Part shown: positions 26,111 to 34,919 of the stretch, in pieces | Layout: the number at the start of each line of letters is the position of its first letter | How positions within the stretch are numbered: position 1 is the stretch's first letter | Notes under the pieces: model-generated | What the model saw: only the letters and a program-made list of their open reading frames with translations | Databases searched by the model: none | Told to the model about the DNA's origin: nothing | Translations under genes and position numbers: made by a program | Assembly (NCBI GenBank): GCA_007127745.1 | Contig: SKYV01000125.1 | Location: 1 to 35,003 of the forward strand | DNA: 35,003 nucleotides | Direction: 5' to 3' | From: Balneolaceae bacterium | GTDB taxonomy: Bacteria > Bacteroidota > Rhodothermia > Balneolales > Balneolaceae

Positions 26111-27424
26111 ATGGGAATGACGTTAACTGAAAAAATACTTGCAAAACACAGTGGCAGAGACCGGGTTTCTCCGGGCGACAATGTGTGGGTAGATGTAGAT
26201 GTACTGATGACCCACGACGTCTGCGGGCCACCGGCTATTGGAATTTTTCACAAACAATTTGGCGACGATGCTAAAGTTTGGGACAAGGAAAAGCTGGTGA
26301 TAATCCCTGACCACTACATTTTCACCAATGATAAATATGCCAACCGGAATGTAGATGTGCTGCGTGCTTTTGCCGCTGAACAGGATCTGCCCTATTTCTA
26401 CGATGTAGGAACCGACAGCTACAAAGGCGTTTGCCATGTGGCCCTGCCGGAAGAAGGGTTTACCCGGCCCGGCGAGGTGCTTTTCGGTACAGATTCTCAT
26501 ACCTGCACGGCCGGAGCCTTTGGGCAATTTGCCACTGGCATTGGCAATACCGATGCTGCCTTCATTATGGGAACCGGCAAACTCTGGGTGAAAGTACCCG
26601 AAACCATGCGCTTTGTATTTGAAGGGGCTTCGTTGCCGCCCTACCTGATGGCCAAAGATATTATCCTGCAAATAATCGGGGATATTGGCGTTGACGGAGC
26701 CACATACAGAACGATGGAATTTACAGGCCCGGGCATTAAAGCCCTGACGATGGAAGATCGAATGACCCTCACCAACATGGCCATTGAAGCCGGAGGGAAA
26801 AACGGAGTAGTTGAACCGGATGAAGTAACCGAAGCGTATGTAAAGTCCCGGACCAACAAGCCATTTGAAAACGTGTACAGCGATCCGGATGCTGAATATC
26901 ACAGCGAACACTTTTATAATCTCGAAGAGATGGTACCAATGGTGGCCAAACCTCACAGTCCAGATAATAAGGCCACGGCTGAAGAGCTGGAAGGTGAATA
27001 TCTGAATCGGGCGTACATCGGATCGTGCACCGGCGGAAAACTGTCGGACTTCCGGGCCGCAGCAGAAATCATCCGAGGCCACAAAGTAAAACTCGATACC
27101 TACATCGTACCGGCAACAACCGAAATTGCAAGAGCACTCGAAACCGAGACTCTTTACGGAACGTCGCTGATTGACATTTTCCGTGAAGCTGGCTGTAAAA
27201 TTGGAAATGCCTCCTGTGCGGCATGTCTTGGCGGGCCGGCTGATACATTCGGCAGACTAAACAACGAAGAGGTTTGCATCTCTTCCACCAACAGAAATTA
27301 TCCCGGCCGTATGGGCTCGAAGCAATCTTCGGTTTACCTGGCTTCGCCATATACGGTAGCTGCATCCGCCGTAACCGGTGTGATTACTGATCCGCGTGTA
27401 TTCATTCAGCAAACTGTTATTTGA
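26111..27424 (+). CDS. leuC: 3-isopropylmalate dehydratase, large subunit (LeuC)
   Basis: LeuC with LeuD moves the hydroxyl of 2-isopropylmalate, and likely of citramalate, via dehydration and rehydration. The 437-residue protein has the aconitase-family landmarks D-H-Y-I-F-T near 67, G-T-D-S-H-T-C-T near 126-133, and 4Fe-4S ligands Cys306 (G-S-C-T-G-G-K), Cys369 and Cys372 (C-A-A-C-L-G-G). The C-terminus has N-R-N-Y-P-G-R-M-G. The length suits the shorter LeuC/homoaconitase type rather than the 465-residue E. coli type. The gap to leuA is 79 bases. Confidence 0.95.
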   Translation: MGMTLTEKILAKHSGRDRVSPGDNVWVDVDVLMTHDVCGPPAIGIFHKQFGDDAKVWDKEKLVIIPDHYIFTNDKYANRNVDVLRAFAAEQDLPYFYDVGTDSYKGVCHVALPEEGFTRPGEVLFGTDSHTCTAGAFGQFATGIGNTDAAFIMGTGKLWVKVPETMRFVFEGASLPPYLMAKDIILQIIGDIGVDGATYRTMEFTGPGIKALTMEDRMTLTNMAIEAGGKNGVVEPDEVTEAYVKSRTNKPFENVYSDPDAEYHSEHFYNLEEMVPMVAKPHSPDNKATAEELEGEYLNRAYIGSCTGGKLSDFRAAAEIIRGHKVKLDTYIVPATTEIARALETETLYGTSLIDIFREAGCKIGNASCAACLGGPADTFGRLNNEEVCISSTNRNYPGRMGSKQSSVYLASPYTVAASAVTGVITDPRVFIQQTVI

Positions 27425-27470
27425 TATGGTACAGGGTGCAGGCAAAAAGTTGCGGGACAGATAATAATTA

Positions 27471-27523
27471 ACCCCTCTCGAGAGGGGACAGATCAAAACG
27501 CGATTAGCGTTTTGATCAGGGGT
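27471..27523. repeat. nested palindromic repeat between leuC and leuD
   Basis: CCCCTCTCGAGAGGGG (27472-27487) is a perfect palindrome. GATCAAAACGC (27491-27501) pairs perfectly with GCGTTTTGATC (27507-27517). ACCCCT at 27471 also pairs with AGGGGT ending at 27523, enclosing the whole unit. It lies inside the operon in a 186-base gap and looks like an interspersed REP-like unit. It might stabilise or process the RNA between leuC and leuD. Confidence 0.7.
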
Positions 27524-27610
27524 GTGTCCGAGCGAACCTTACATCAATATTTTCAAAATTCTAAATGACAGAAACCAATCAAATTCTAAAGCAAACTTCA
27601 TAAAAAATAA

Positions 27611-28180
27611 ATGAGTAAAAAAACCGAACCCATCAAAGGCAAGGCTTTTGTATTGGGCAAAAATGTAGATACAGACCAAATCATACCGGCGGCACATCTG
27701 GTGTACAGCCTCGATGATCCCGAAGAACGAAAACTCTACGGAAAGTATGCCCTCTCGGGGGTTCCGTCTGAAAAATCCGGACTACCCCAGGGAAATATTC
27801 CGCTCACCCAAGATGACCAAACAGAAAGTGAGTTCAGCATTATTGTGGCAAGTGACAATTTTGGCTGTGGGTCTTCCCGCGAGCACGCCCCTGCCTGCCT
27901 CGAAATTGCCGGAATTAAAGCGATCGTCACACCTTCATACGCACGTATTTTCTACAGAAATTCTGTTGACGGCGGATTTCTGATCCCATTCGAAAGCTTC
28001 GATGATCTCAGCAAAGAGGTTCACACCGGTGATGAACTGGAAATTGACCAGGAAAATCATGTACTGAAAAACCTCACACAGAACAAAGAGTATAACATCA
28101 AACCGCTGGGCAGTGTGGCCGATATCGTTCATGCAGGTGGTATTTTTGAATATGCCCGAAAACACGGAATGGTTGCCTGA
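27611..28180 (+). CDS. leuD: 3-isopropylmalate dehydratase, small subunit (LeuD)
   Basis: LeuD is the swivelling domain partner of LeuC. The 189-residue protein has K-N-V-D-T-D-Q-I-I-P-A near 17-27 and the substrate-binding signature N-F-G-C-G-S-S-R-E-H-A near 83-93, followed by A-R-I-F-Y-R-N. The N-terminal eight residues are Lys-rich and variable. It shares one base with leuB, the A of its TGA stop being the A of the leuB ATG, so the two are translationally coupled. Confidence 0.96.
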   Translation: MSKKTEPIKGKAFVLGKNVDTDQIIPAAHLVYSLDDPEERKLYGKYALSGVPSEKSGLPQGNIPLTQDDQTESEFSIIVASDNFGCGSSREHAPACLEIAGIKAIVTPSYARIFYRNSVDGGFLIPFESFDDLSKEVHTGDELEIDQENHVLKNLTQNKEYNIKPLGSVADIVHAGGIFEYARKHGMVA

Positions 28181-29283
28181 TGATGAAGAAAACAGAAATT
28201 ATTGCCTTGCCCGGAGACGGAATCGGACCTGAAGTTACCGGTGTTGCCGTTGAAGTTCTCAAAATAGTGTGCCGCCAGCACAATGTGGAGCTTTCGGTGA
28301 AAGAGTTTCCTTTTGGCGGCACCTGTTACGAGCAGTACGGGAGTCCGGTTACTGATGAAATTCTAGATGAATGCAAAAAAGCGAAAGTTGTGCTTCTGGG
28401 TGCTGTCGGCGGCCCAAAATGGGACGACCTCAACGCCGACAAGCGCCCGGAAGCTGCATTATTAAAACTCAGAAAAGAGCTGGGTGTATATGCCAACCTC
28501 AGACCTATCAAAGTCTACCCGGTTTTAGCCGGCTCATCAACACTAAAAAAAGAAGTGATTGAGGGAACCGACATCCTGATAATACGCGAGCTTACCGGGG
28601 GCATTTACTTTGGCAAGCCCCGTTTCACCTCCGAAGAAGGGGGCGATCCTTTTTCGGTTGACACCATGAAATACAGCCGGTCGGAAGTTCAGCGTGTTGC
28701 AAAAGTTGCTTTCGAAGCAGCCCGCCTTCGCAGCGGAAAACTCTGTTCAGTGGATAAAGCCAATGTTTTGGAAAGCTCAAGAATGTGGAGAAAATCAGTG
28801 GACGAACTTACTGATGATTACTCTGATGTAAAACTCAGTAACATGCTGGTTGATAATTGTGCCATGCAGATTATTCGCGATCCAAAACAATTTGATGTAA
28901 TGGTTACCGGCAACATGTTCGGCGATATTTTAAGTGATGCTGCTTCTATGCTTACCGGTTCACTCGGAATGTTACCTTCAGCAAGTATTGGCGGTAAAAA
29001 CGGCCTTTATGAACCGGTTCACGGCTCCGCACCCGACATAGCCGGACAGGGAGTGGCTAATCCCCTGGCCGCTGTAGCATCTGCTGCACTGTTATGCCGA
29101 TATTCCCTGAAAATGGAAGAAGCCGCACAAACAATTGAAGAGGCCATTAAATCCCTTCTTCAGGATGGATTACGTACGGGTGATCTGTATGCCGAAGAGC
29201 CCGGAACGCGGCTTGTTCATACAAAAGAAGTTTCCGACTACCTGATCAATCAGATTCAGGCCAAAGAAGAATCGGCAGTGTAA
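28180..29283 (+). CDS. leuB: 3-isopropylmalate dehydrogenase (LeuB)
   Basis: LeuB oxidatively decarboxylates 3-isopropylmalate, and plausibly also 3-methylmalate from the citramalate route, with NAD. The 367-residue protein starts L-P-G-D-G-I-G-P-E-V and has R-E-L-T-G-G-I-Y-F-G near 138, K-A-N-V-L near 190, V-D-N-C-A-M-Q, T-G-N-M-F-G-D-I-L-S-D-A-A-S near 240 and H-G-S-A-P-D-I-A-G near 276. ATGs at 28180 and 28183 are both possible; the first overlaps the leuD stop. It is the last gene of the operon, followed by a good terminator. Confidence 0.97.
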   Translation: MMKKTEIIALPGDGIGPEVTGVAVEVLKIVCRQHNVELSVKEFPFGGTCYEQYGSPVTDEILDECKKAKVVLLGAVGGPKWDDLNADKRPEAALLKLRKELGVYANLRPIKVYPVLAGSSTLKKEVIEGTDILIIRELTGGIYFGKPRFTSEEGGDPFSVDTMKYSRSEVQRVAKVAFEAARLRSGKLCSVDKANVLESSRMWRKSVDELTDDYSDVKLSNMLVDNCAMQIIRDPKQFDVMVTGNMFGDILSDAASMLTGSLGMLPSASIGGKNGLYEPVHGSAPDIAGQGVANPLAAVASAALLCRYSLKMEEAAQTIEEAIKSLLQDGLRTGDLYAEEPGTRLVHTKEVSDYLINQIQAKEESAV

Positions 29284-29293
29284 TAGTAAATAT

Positions 29294-29328
29294 TAGGCCG
29301 GACTGAATAACTCCGGCCTTTCTCCCCT
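29294..29328 (+). terminator. Rho-independent terminator of the ilv-leu operon
   Basis: AGGCCGGA (29295-29302) pairs perfectly with TCCGGCCT (29312-29319) across a nine-base loop, 11 bases after the leuB stop, followed by a pyrimidine-rich tract with T runs (29320-29340). Confidence 0.85.
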
Positions 29329-29491
29329 TTTTTACTTTTTTGTGATAAAGATTACGCTCATCTTCTTTATTCTTGATTCTGTCTGCAGCCTGACTTTTCA
29401 GCAAACAGAAATGATCTCGCAACTATTTTTGTACCATTTTGACCCCCTGAATTTTAACCGAAACCGATTCTCTCAATCCAATCTGTATCAC

Positions 29492-29827
29492 ATGGAAAAA
29501 ACCTATTACAACCCCAAAGACCTGAAAAAATTCGGCAATGTAAGTGATTTTCAAAAAGAGCTCGGAGACAAGTTTTTTGATTACTACAACACCGTTTTTG
29601 CCGACAGTGCACTATCAGCCAAAGAAAAATCACTGATTGCACTTGCTGTAGCACACGCAGTTCAGTGTCCTTACTGCATCGATGCTTATACCGAAGAAAG
29701 TCTTGAAAAAGGATTCTCGGAAGAACAGATGATGGAAGCCGTACATGTAGCCACAGCTATTCGCGGCGGGGCATCTCTTGTGCACGGCGTTCAAATGATG
29801 AACAAGGTGGATAAACTGAGCATGTAA
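29492..29827 (+). CDS. arsenosugar biosynthesis-associated peroxidase-like protein (carboxymuconolactone decarboxylase/AhpD family)
   Basis: The frame is open from 29342, but the first 50 residues are not family-like, so the ATG at 29492 (111 residues) is chosen. The protein is an all-helical AhpD-type domain with the redox pair Cys59-Pro-Tyr-Cys62 in A-V-Q-C-P-Y-C-I-D-A-Y-T, preceded by S-A-K-E-K-S-L-I-A-L and followed by A-T-A-I-R-G-G-A-S-L-V-H-G. This type commonly sits beside the ArsS radical SAM enzyme, as here, with 59 bases between the two. A thiol-peroxidase or reductant role in arsenosugar or related chemistry is inferred from that pairing only. Confidence 0.85.
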   Translation: MEKTYYNPKDLKKFGNVSDFQKELGDKFFDYYNTVFADSALSAKEKSLIALAVAHAVQCPYCIDAYTEESLEKGFSEEQMMEAVHVATAIRGGASLVHGVQMMNKVDKLSM

Positions 29828-29886
29828 GCGATAAAATATTCAACCTTATTTTGACCCCTGGAATCTTGCAACCGATACCCTGATTT

Positions 29887-30930
29887 ATGAAGTCACTCAT
29901 CGCACAAAGTCATTCACTCTCTGACCCTGACGTTCAGCTCGATATCATCAATAACCACAACGAAAAGATTAAGAGCTTAGCCAGGTTTGAGCAGAAGTTG
30001 GATGAAATCGATCTGTTTCCGCTGAAACCGACCGGAATAGAAATCTTCCAGATTAACGTGGGTTACATGTGTAACATGACCTGCAAACACTGCCATGTGG
30101 ATGCCGGGCCTGACCGAAAAGAAATTATGACGCGGGAAACGCTTGAACTTTGTCTCGATGCCCTCAACCACGAGCAGATTACTACTGTTGATTTAACGGG
30201 CGGAGCTCCCGAAATGAATCCCCACTTTCGCTGGTTTGTGGATGAGGTATCGAAGCTTGGGAAACACATCATAGTGCGCTCAAACCTCACCATTCTTGAT
30301 ACACGGAAATTTGAAGACCTGCCGCAGTTTATGGCCGACCGTGGTGTGGAAATCACCTGCTCACTCCCGTTCTACAGCAAGCGCCGCACAGACACACAAC
30401 GGGGTGAAGGTACCTACGACAAGTCGATGAAAGTTTTGAAGATTCTGAATGAGATTGGTTACGGCAAAGATGAAAATCTTCAGCTAAACCTGGTTTACAA
30501 TCCCGTTGGAGCATTCCTGCCGCCCGATCAGGAATCTCTTCAGGAAGATTACAAAGAGCGGCTGTGGAATGATCACGGCATTGTTTTTAATGAACTCTAT
30601 ACGATAACCAACCTTCCGATCAGCAGATATCTCAATTTCCTGTTGATGAGTGATAACCTGGAAGAGTATATGGAAAAGCTGATCACATCATTTAATCCGG
30701 GAGCAGCCCAGGGAGTGATGTGCCGAAATACGATCTCCATCGGGTGGGACGGCACCCTGTACGATTGCGATTTCAACCAGATGCTGAAGATGCAAACAAA
30801 TCACGGATCACCCGATCACATCAAAGACTGGGATCTGGAAAGATTAAACAACCGGGAAATTATGGTCAACCAACACTGTTTCGGCTGCACAGCCGGTGCA
30901 GGAAGCAGTTGCGGCGGGGCTGTTACTTAA
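29887..30930 (+). CDS. arsS: arsenosugar biosynthesis-type radical SAM protein ArsS
   Basis: The 347-residue enzyme has the radical SAM cluster motif C-N-M-T-C-K-H-C (Cys62, Cys66, Cys69), followed by T-G-G-A-P-E-M-N-P near residue 103. The C-terminus is Cys-rich: H-C-F-G-C-T-A-G-A-G-S-S-C-G-G-A with Cys331, Cys334 and Cys342, probably binding a second cluster. Some homologues carry selenocysteine in this tail, while here all positions are Cys codons. The family is linked to forming 5'-deoxyadenosyl arsenosugar precursors from SAM and methylated arsenic. No arsM or glycosyltransferase gene is in the window, so the substrate is inferred from family name and the adjacent AhpD-like gene. Confidence 0.85.
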   Translation: MKSLIAQSHSLSDPDVQLDIINNHNEKIKSLARFEQKLDEIDLFPLKPTGIEIFQINVGYMCNMTCKHCHVDAGPDRKEIMTRETLELCLDALNHEQITTVDLTGGAPEMNPHFRWFVDEVSKLGKHIIVRSNLTILDTRKFEDLPQFMADRGVEITCSLPFYSKRRTDTQRGEGTYDKSMKVLKILNEIGYGKDENLQLNLVYNPVGAFLPPDQESLQEDYKERLWNDHGIVFNELYTITNLPISRYLNFLLMSDNLEEYMEKLITSFNPGAAQGVMCRNTISIGWDGTLYDCDFNQMLKMQTNHGSPDHIKDWDLERLNNREIMVNQHCFGCTAGAGSSCGGAVT

Positions 30931-31212
30931 GGAGGGTTGGGGTTGAAGTGATATAACGGCCTACGGTTTAACTGGCTTGGTATTATTAGCTGGTAATCTA
31001 AATAAAACTCGGAATATTTTACGTTAATGAATTTTGAAAGAGCAAACACCGGAACCAGATCATTCAAAAATAAAACACAAAATAAATTTTTCATCAGAAT
31101 CTTTTCTTCCGACCCCTGATCCAACCAAAAAATTTGGAATTTTTTCATACCAAGACTTCCGAAGTCTCTTTTAGAAATTATATTTTTAAATTTCTCTATT
31201 CAAAAATGATCT

Positions 31213-31521
31213 ATGGTTGACCTGACTCAATGCCCTTTATGCAAGCGTGAATGCCCTGAGCGGATAATGCAAAGACACCATTTGGATACTGTAAGAGAAA
31301 GTGACAAAACTGAAAATATTTGCAGGGAATGCCATAAAACCATTCACGGGCTTTTCAGCAATCGAATGCTGAGAAACCCGGAATTGAATTTGAACACGGT
31401 TGACGGGCTTCTTAGTAATGACCGGTTTTACAGAGCAGTAGAATTTATCAGAAAACTGAATCCCGGCGAACGGATGAGAATGAGAGATTCAAATACAAAA
31501 AAGTATCGCGGAAGAAGTTGA
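31213..31521 (+). CDS. small HNH-type zinc protein
   Basis: The 102-residue protein has Cys7-x2-Cys10, His22-His23, Cys37-x2-Cys40 and His45, the spacing of a small HNH (His-Me finger) domain with a structural zinc. The R-H-H-L-D stretch and H-K-T-I-H fit the beta-beta-alpha nuclease core. The C-terminal half is basic and helical (E-R-M-R-M-R near 85) and could touch nucleic acid. The ATG at 31213 follows an AT-rich stretch. It stands alone after a 282-base gap that holds no other gene I can see. Nuclease activity and role (defence, repair or other) are not established by sequence. Confidence 0.75.
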   Translation: MVDLTQCPLCKRECPERIMQRHHLDTVRESDKTENICRECHKTIHGLFSNRMLRNPELNLNTVDGLLSNDRFYRAVEFIRKLNPGERMRMRDSNTKKYRGRS

Positions 31522-31873
31522 CAAATTAAACCTGTTTAGCGGTTGCTGGTGGCATTATAGCTCTTTGGTACTGGCGCAAGCAGCCTGTACTGAGCGAAGT
31601 CGAATGTATCCGCTTGTGCCCCCGATTGGTCCAAGTGGGCGCTCATACCCGTTCAAAGATTATTTTCTAAATAAGTGGAATGTGGTGTGATGTCTTCTGC
31701 ACACCGCACTCCACAAAACATTAAATTTTTAAAATGGGTAACTCCTCAAAAGATCATACCCTATTTTACTCATCACTGATTTATTTCCGGATAAAAATTC
31801 ATGATTCAGTCCCGTCAATCAACCTGAAAAAGTGGTATTTTCTGAGTAAATACGAACTCAAAAACCGATATTT
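31522..31873. other. non-coding gap with two long imperfect hairpins
   Basis: No gene is visible. GGCGCAAGC near 31574 pairs with GCTTGTGCC ending near 31620, eight of nine bases, enclosing a CTGAGCGAAGTCGAA word that I recall as common in interspersed repeats. A second hairpin, 31675-31689 with 31700-31714, has 13 Watson-Crick pairs, one wobble and one mismatch around a ten-base loop. Neither has a proper T tail. The last 130 bases before the osmC-type gene are AT-rich and should hold its promoter. Confidence 0.5.
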
Positions 31874-32293
31874 ATGAAAATTACGATAGAACGCCTCAAC
31901 GACGCCGTCCACATGGAAGCAAAAAATGAAGACGGAGTCTCATTACAAATGGACGGAACGGAAAAAATCGGAGGAATTAACGGAGGATTCCGCCCCATGC
32001 AAATGCTTCTTGCGGCTGCCGGGGGTTGTTCTGCCATCGACATCATAAGCATTTTGAAAAAACAGCGTCAAAACCCCGATGATCTGAAAATTGAAGTTAC
32101 AGGCGACCGTGTAAATGTTGGCGATCACTCCGAATTCAAAGAAATCCACATGTATTTTGAGTTTAAAGGAGATCACCTGGATGAAAAAAAAGTGGCCCGT
32201 GCTATCGACCTTTCGCTTTCTAAGTACTGTTCAGTTTCCAAAACTCTGGAAAAGACGGCAAAAATAACAAGCAGTTTTAAAATTGTTGATTAA
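31874..32293 (+). CDS. OsmC family protein
   Basis: The 139-residue protein fits the OsmC/Ohr family: N-terminal beta strands, G-G-F-R-P-M-Q-M-L-L-A-A-A-G-G-C-S-A with the first reactive Cys52 at the start of the long central helix, and K-Y-C-S-V-S-K-T-L with the second Cys119. Members reduce organic hydroperoxides using this Cys pair in the cytoplasm as a dimer. The G-G-C-S-A-I-D-I version resembles the YhfA-like subgroup rather than Ohr, so substrate is uncertain. metZ follows after 54 bases, which may mean one transcript. Confidence 0.9.
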   Translation: MKITIERLNDAVHMEAKNEDGVSLQMDGTEKIGGINGGFRPMQMLLAAAGGCSAIDIISILKKQRQNPDDLKIEVTGDRVNVGDHSEFKEIHMYFEFKGDHLDEKKVARAIDLSLSKYCSVSKTLEKTAKITSSFKIVD

Positions 32294-32347
32294 AGCTTTT
32301 GTGTAATTTCGATATGAAAATTACACAGATACATTCACAGTGTCCCA

Positions 32348-33520
32348 ATGCCCAAAAAAAAGAAATTTGAAACAGACGCCATTCGCACACAGACAGCGGC
32401 CAGCGAACAACGCGAGCACTCCGTTCCTGTTTACATGACCTCAAGCTTTACGTTCGAATCGGCAGAGCATGCGCGTGCCCTTTTTGCCAATGAACAGGAG
32501 GGAAATGTGTACAGCCGGTACTCCAACCCCAACACCGATGAGTTTATCTCAAAAATGTGCAAACTGGAAGGCGCCGAAGCCGGTGTGGCAACGGCGTCGG
32601 GCATGGCAGCAATTTTTGTGACTCTTGCAGGTCTGCTGAAGCAGGGTGACCATATTCTTGCTTCCCGATCTCTTTTCGGGTCTTCACACCAAATCCTCAG
32701 CCAGATTCTTCCTCGATGGGGAATTTCTTTTACCTATGCTGATATCCACAATCCGGAAAGCTGGGAGGCTCAAATCCGGCCTAATACCAAATTGCTGTTT
32801 CTGGAAACGCCTTCCAATCCCGGACTTGACCTGATTGATCTGCAGTGGGCCGGCAAACTGGCCAAAGCACACAATCTCATTTATGTTGTGGACAACTGCT
32901 TTGCCACACCCTATCTGCAGCGTCCCATAGAGTTTGGCGCCGACCTGGTTCAACATTCGGCCACAAAATTTATCGACGGGCAGGGGCGGGCAATTGGCGG
33001 TGTAATTGTTGGGCGTGAAAAATTTATCGAGGAACTCCGGTTTTTTGCTCGACACTCCGGACCGGCCATGTCTCCGTTTAATGCCTGGCTTTTCAGCAAA
33101 AGCCTTGAAACGCTTCCGGTGCGGATGGACCGGCACTGTGATAATGCAGAAATTATTGCCGATTTTCTTGGCAATCACAAACAGGTACATTTTGTGAAAT
33201 ACCCGTTCCATAAAGATCATCCGCAAAATAAACTTGCCCGCAAGCAGATGATGCGTGGCGGCGGGGTGGTTTGTTTTGAAATTAAAGGCAGTTTCGAAAA
33301 AGCGAAAACGTTTATCGACAACATTGAACTGCTATCCCGTTCTGCCAATCTCGGCGATACGCGAACCATTGTTACCCATCCGGCCTCTACCACACACTCC
33401 AAACTTTCTGACAAAGAACGTGAAGCTGTCGGAATTACACTCGGACTGATCCGCATTGCCGTTGGCCTCGAAAATAGTGAGGATATCATCCGGGATATTG
33501 AACAGGCTCTATCTTTTTAG
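32348..33520 (+). CDS. metZ: O-succinylhomoserine sulfhydrylase (MetZ)
   Basis: The 390-residue protein belongs to the Cys/Met-metabolism PLP family. It has Y-S-R-Y-S-N-P-N-T near 55-63, A-S-G-M-A-A near 83-88, E-T-P-S-N-P near 153-158, Asp182 in V-V-D-N-C-F-A-T-P, and the Schiff-base lysine Lys207 in H-S-A-T-K-F-I-D-G-Q-G. The H-S-A-T-K-F-I-D-G-Q-G form and the short N-terminal I-R-T-Q are typical of MetZ, which makes homocysteine directly from O-succinylhomoserine and sulfide. Cystathionine gamma-synthase or gamma-lyase are alternatives in the same family. I see no SAM riboswitch in the short upstream gap. Confidence 0.88.
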   Translation: MPKKKKFETDAIRTQTAASEQREHSVPVYMTSSFTFESAEHARALFANEQEGNVYSRYSNPNTDEFISKMCKLEGAEAGVATASGMAAIFVTLAGLLKQGDHILASRSLFGSSHQILSQILPRWGISFTYADIHNPESWEAQIRPNTKLLFLETPSNPGLDLIDLQWAGKLAKAHNLIYVVDNCFATPYLQRPIEFGADLVQHSATKFIDGQGRAIGGVIVGREKFIEELRFFARHSGPAMSPFNAWLFSKSLETLPVRMDRHCDNAEIIADFLGNHKQVHFVKYPFHKDHPQNKLARKQMMRGGGVVCFEIKGSFEKAKTFIDNIELLSRSANLGDTRTIVTHPASTTHSKLSDKEREAVGITLGLIRIAVGLENSEDIIRDIEQALSF

Positions 33521-33620
33521 ATACTATCGGGCTTTTCAAAATGGCAATTTCAAACGATGAGCGATTTTATTCGGTTTTTATATCAAAGACTGAATGAAAC
33601 CCTGAACAAACCTCAGCCCC

Positions 33621-34919
33621 ATGAAAACTGTCAACTATTTTCTTGTCATTTCACTAACCGTTCTATTATCACCAATTTTCACTGCCTGCAGTGACGAATA
33701 TCCGGAAGACATCATCATATTTACGAATACGACAATTTGGGACGGTGCCTCCGTTTCCATGCAGGAGAACTCAGCTTTGGTTACTCATCAGGGAAGAGTT
33801 CTTGAAGTTTTGGACATGAATGATCCCGACTTTCCAGAGCATGGTGATATTGTGGATCTGAACAATCACTATATAGTTCCGGGTTTGATTAATGCTCACG
33901 GGCATGTGGGAATGGCACGAGGACTTGAAGCCGGGCCCGAAGTACACTCAGAAGAAAATGTAAGAGAACAACTTGCATTGTATGCCCGATATGGAGTCAC
34001 TACCGTGGTCAGTCTTGGTGATGAACCACAGGAAGCCTTTACTGTCCGGGATCAGGCCGATTTTTCCTCAAACGGTCTTGCCCGGCTTTTTATGTCGGGC
34101 CCGGTGCTGAACCCGGATTCGCCGGATGAGGCTTTTGAACAAGTTGAAAATCTGATGCAGCATAATCCCGACTGGACAAAAATCCGTGTTGATGACGGAT
34201 TGGGCACACGAGAAAAAATGCCACCGGAAGTTTATTCTGCTGTCATTGATGCCTCACACAATCACGGCGTACCGCTCGCCGCTCATATCGTCTATCTTGA
34301 AGATGCCAAGGGTATTATTGAAAACGGCGGAGATCTGCTTGCCCACAGCGTGCGCGATGAACCGGTTGATTCGGAATTGATCAATTTGATGCTCGAACGG
34401 GATATTTGCATTACCCCCACTTTAACACGAGAAGTATCTGTTTACATTTATGAAAACCGGCCTGATTTTTTTGACGATCCTTTTTTCCTGGCTGAAGCTG
34501 ATCCGGATGTGATCGACCAATTGCAGCAGCCTGACGTCCAGGAACGCTATACCGGCGAAGCTGCCGATTATTTCCGTGAGGCACTTCCTCTTGCCAAAGA
34601 AAATATGATGAGAATGCACAATTCCGGCATCCGGGTTGCATTGGGAACCGACAGCGGTCCGCCTGCACGTTTTCAGGGATATTTTGAACACATGGAGATG
34701 GAGATGATGCAGGAAGCCGGTATGACTCCCGCCGAAGTGCTCCAATCAGCCACCCGTTACGCTGCCGAGTGCATGCAGATAGATGATGAACTGGGAACAC
34801 TTGAGGAAGGAAAATGGGCAGATTTTGTTGTAACGGAAGATAATCCGTTTGACGACATCAGAAATCTGCGCACTATCCGGGGTGTGTATATCGGCGCCAA
34901 TCCGGTTCCGGGAATTTAA
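33621..34919 (+). CDS. amidohydrolase-family lipoprotein
   Basis: The 432-residue protein has a signal peptide ending in I-F-T-A-C with probable lipidated Cys23. It then shows the amidohydrolase fold: a small beta-sandwich (I-W-D-G-A near 39), His93 and His95 in N-A-H-G-H, Lys187 in W-T-K-I-R-V as the likely carboxylated bridging lysine, His222, His242 and Asp344 in G-T-D-S-G-P-P. The C-terminal E-E-G-K-W-A-D-F-V-V returns to the sandwich. The metal set resembles imidazolonepropionase/prolidase-like members that cleave peptides or cyclic amides outside the cytoplasm, but the substrate is unknown. It ends 84 bases before the window edge. Confidence 0.9.
   Translation: MKTVNYFLVISLTVLLSPIFTACSDEYPEDIIIFTNTTIWDGASVSMQENSALVTHQGRVLEVLDMNDPDFPEHGDIVDLNNHYIVPGLINAHGHVGMARGLEAGPEVHSEENVREQLALYARYGVTTVVSLGDEPQEAFTVRDQADFSSNGLARLFMSGPVLNPDSPDEAFEQVENLMQHNPDWTKIRVDDGLGTREKMPPEVYSAVIDASHNHGVPLAAHIVYLEDAKGIIENGGDLLAHSVRDEPVDSELINLMLERDICITPTLTREVSVYIYENRPDFFDDPFFLAEADPDVIDQLQQPDVQERYTGEAADYFREALPLAKENMMRMHNSGIRVALGTDSGPPARFQGYFEHMEMEMMQEAGMTPAEVLQSATRYAAECMQIDDELGTLEEGKWADFVVTEDNPFDDIRNLRTIRGVYIGANPVPGI

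Noticed and set aside
26123-27082. Long minus-strand open frame opposite leuC (319 codons)
   Set aside because: It is the shadow of a well-conserved LeuC gene and has no recognisable protein features.
29342-29491. Upstream extension with a signal-like sequence on the AhpD-like protein
   Set aside because: AhpD/CMD-type partners of ArsS begin at the later Met, and the extension overlaps the region following the leuB terminator.
31561-31650. CTGAGCGAAGTCGAA region as a tRNA or small RNA gene
   Set aside because: No cloverleaf could be drawn; it fits an interspersed palindromic repeat better.
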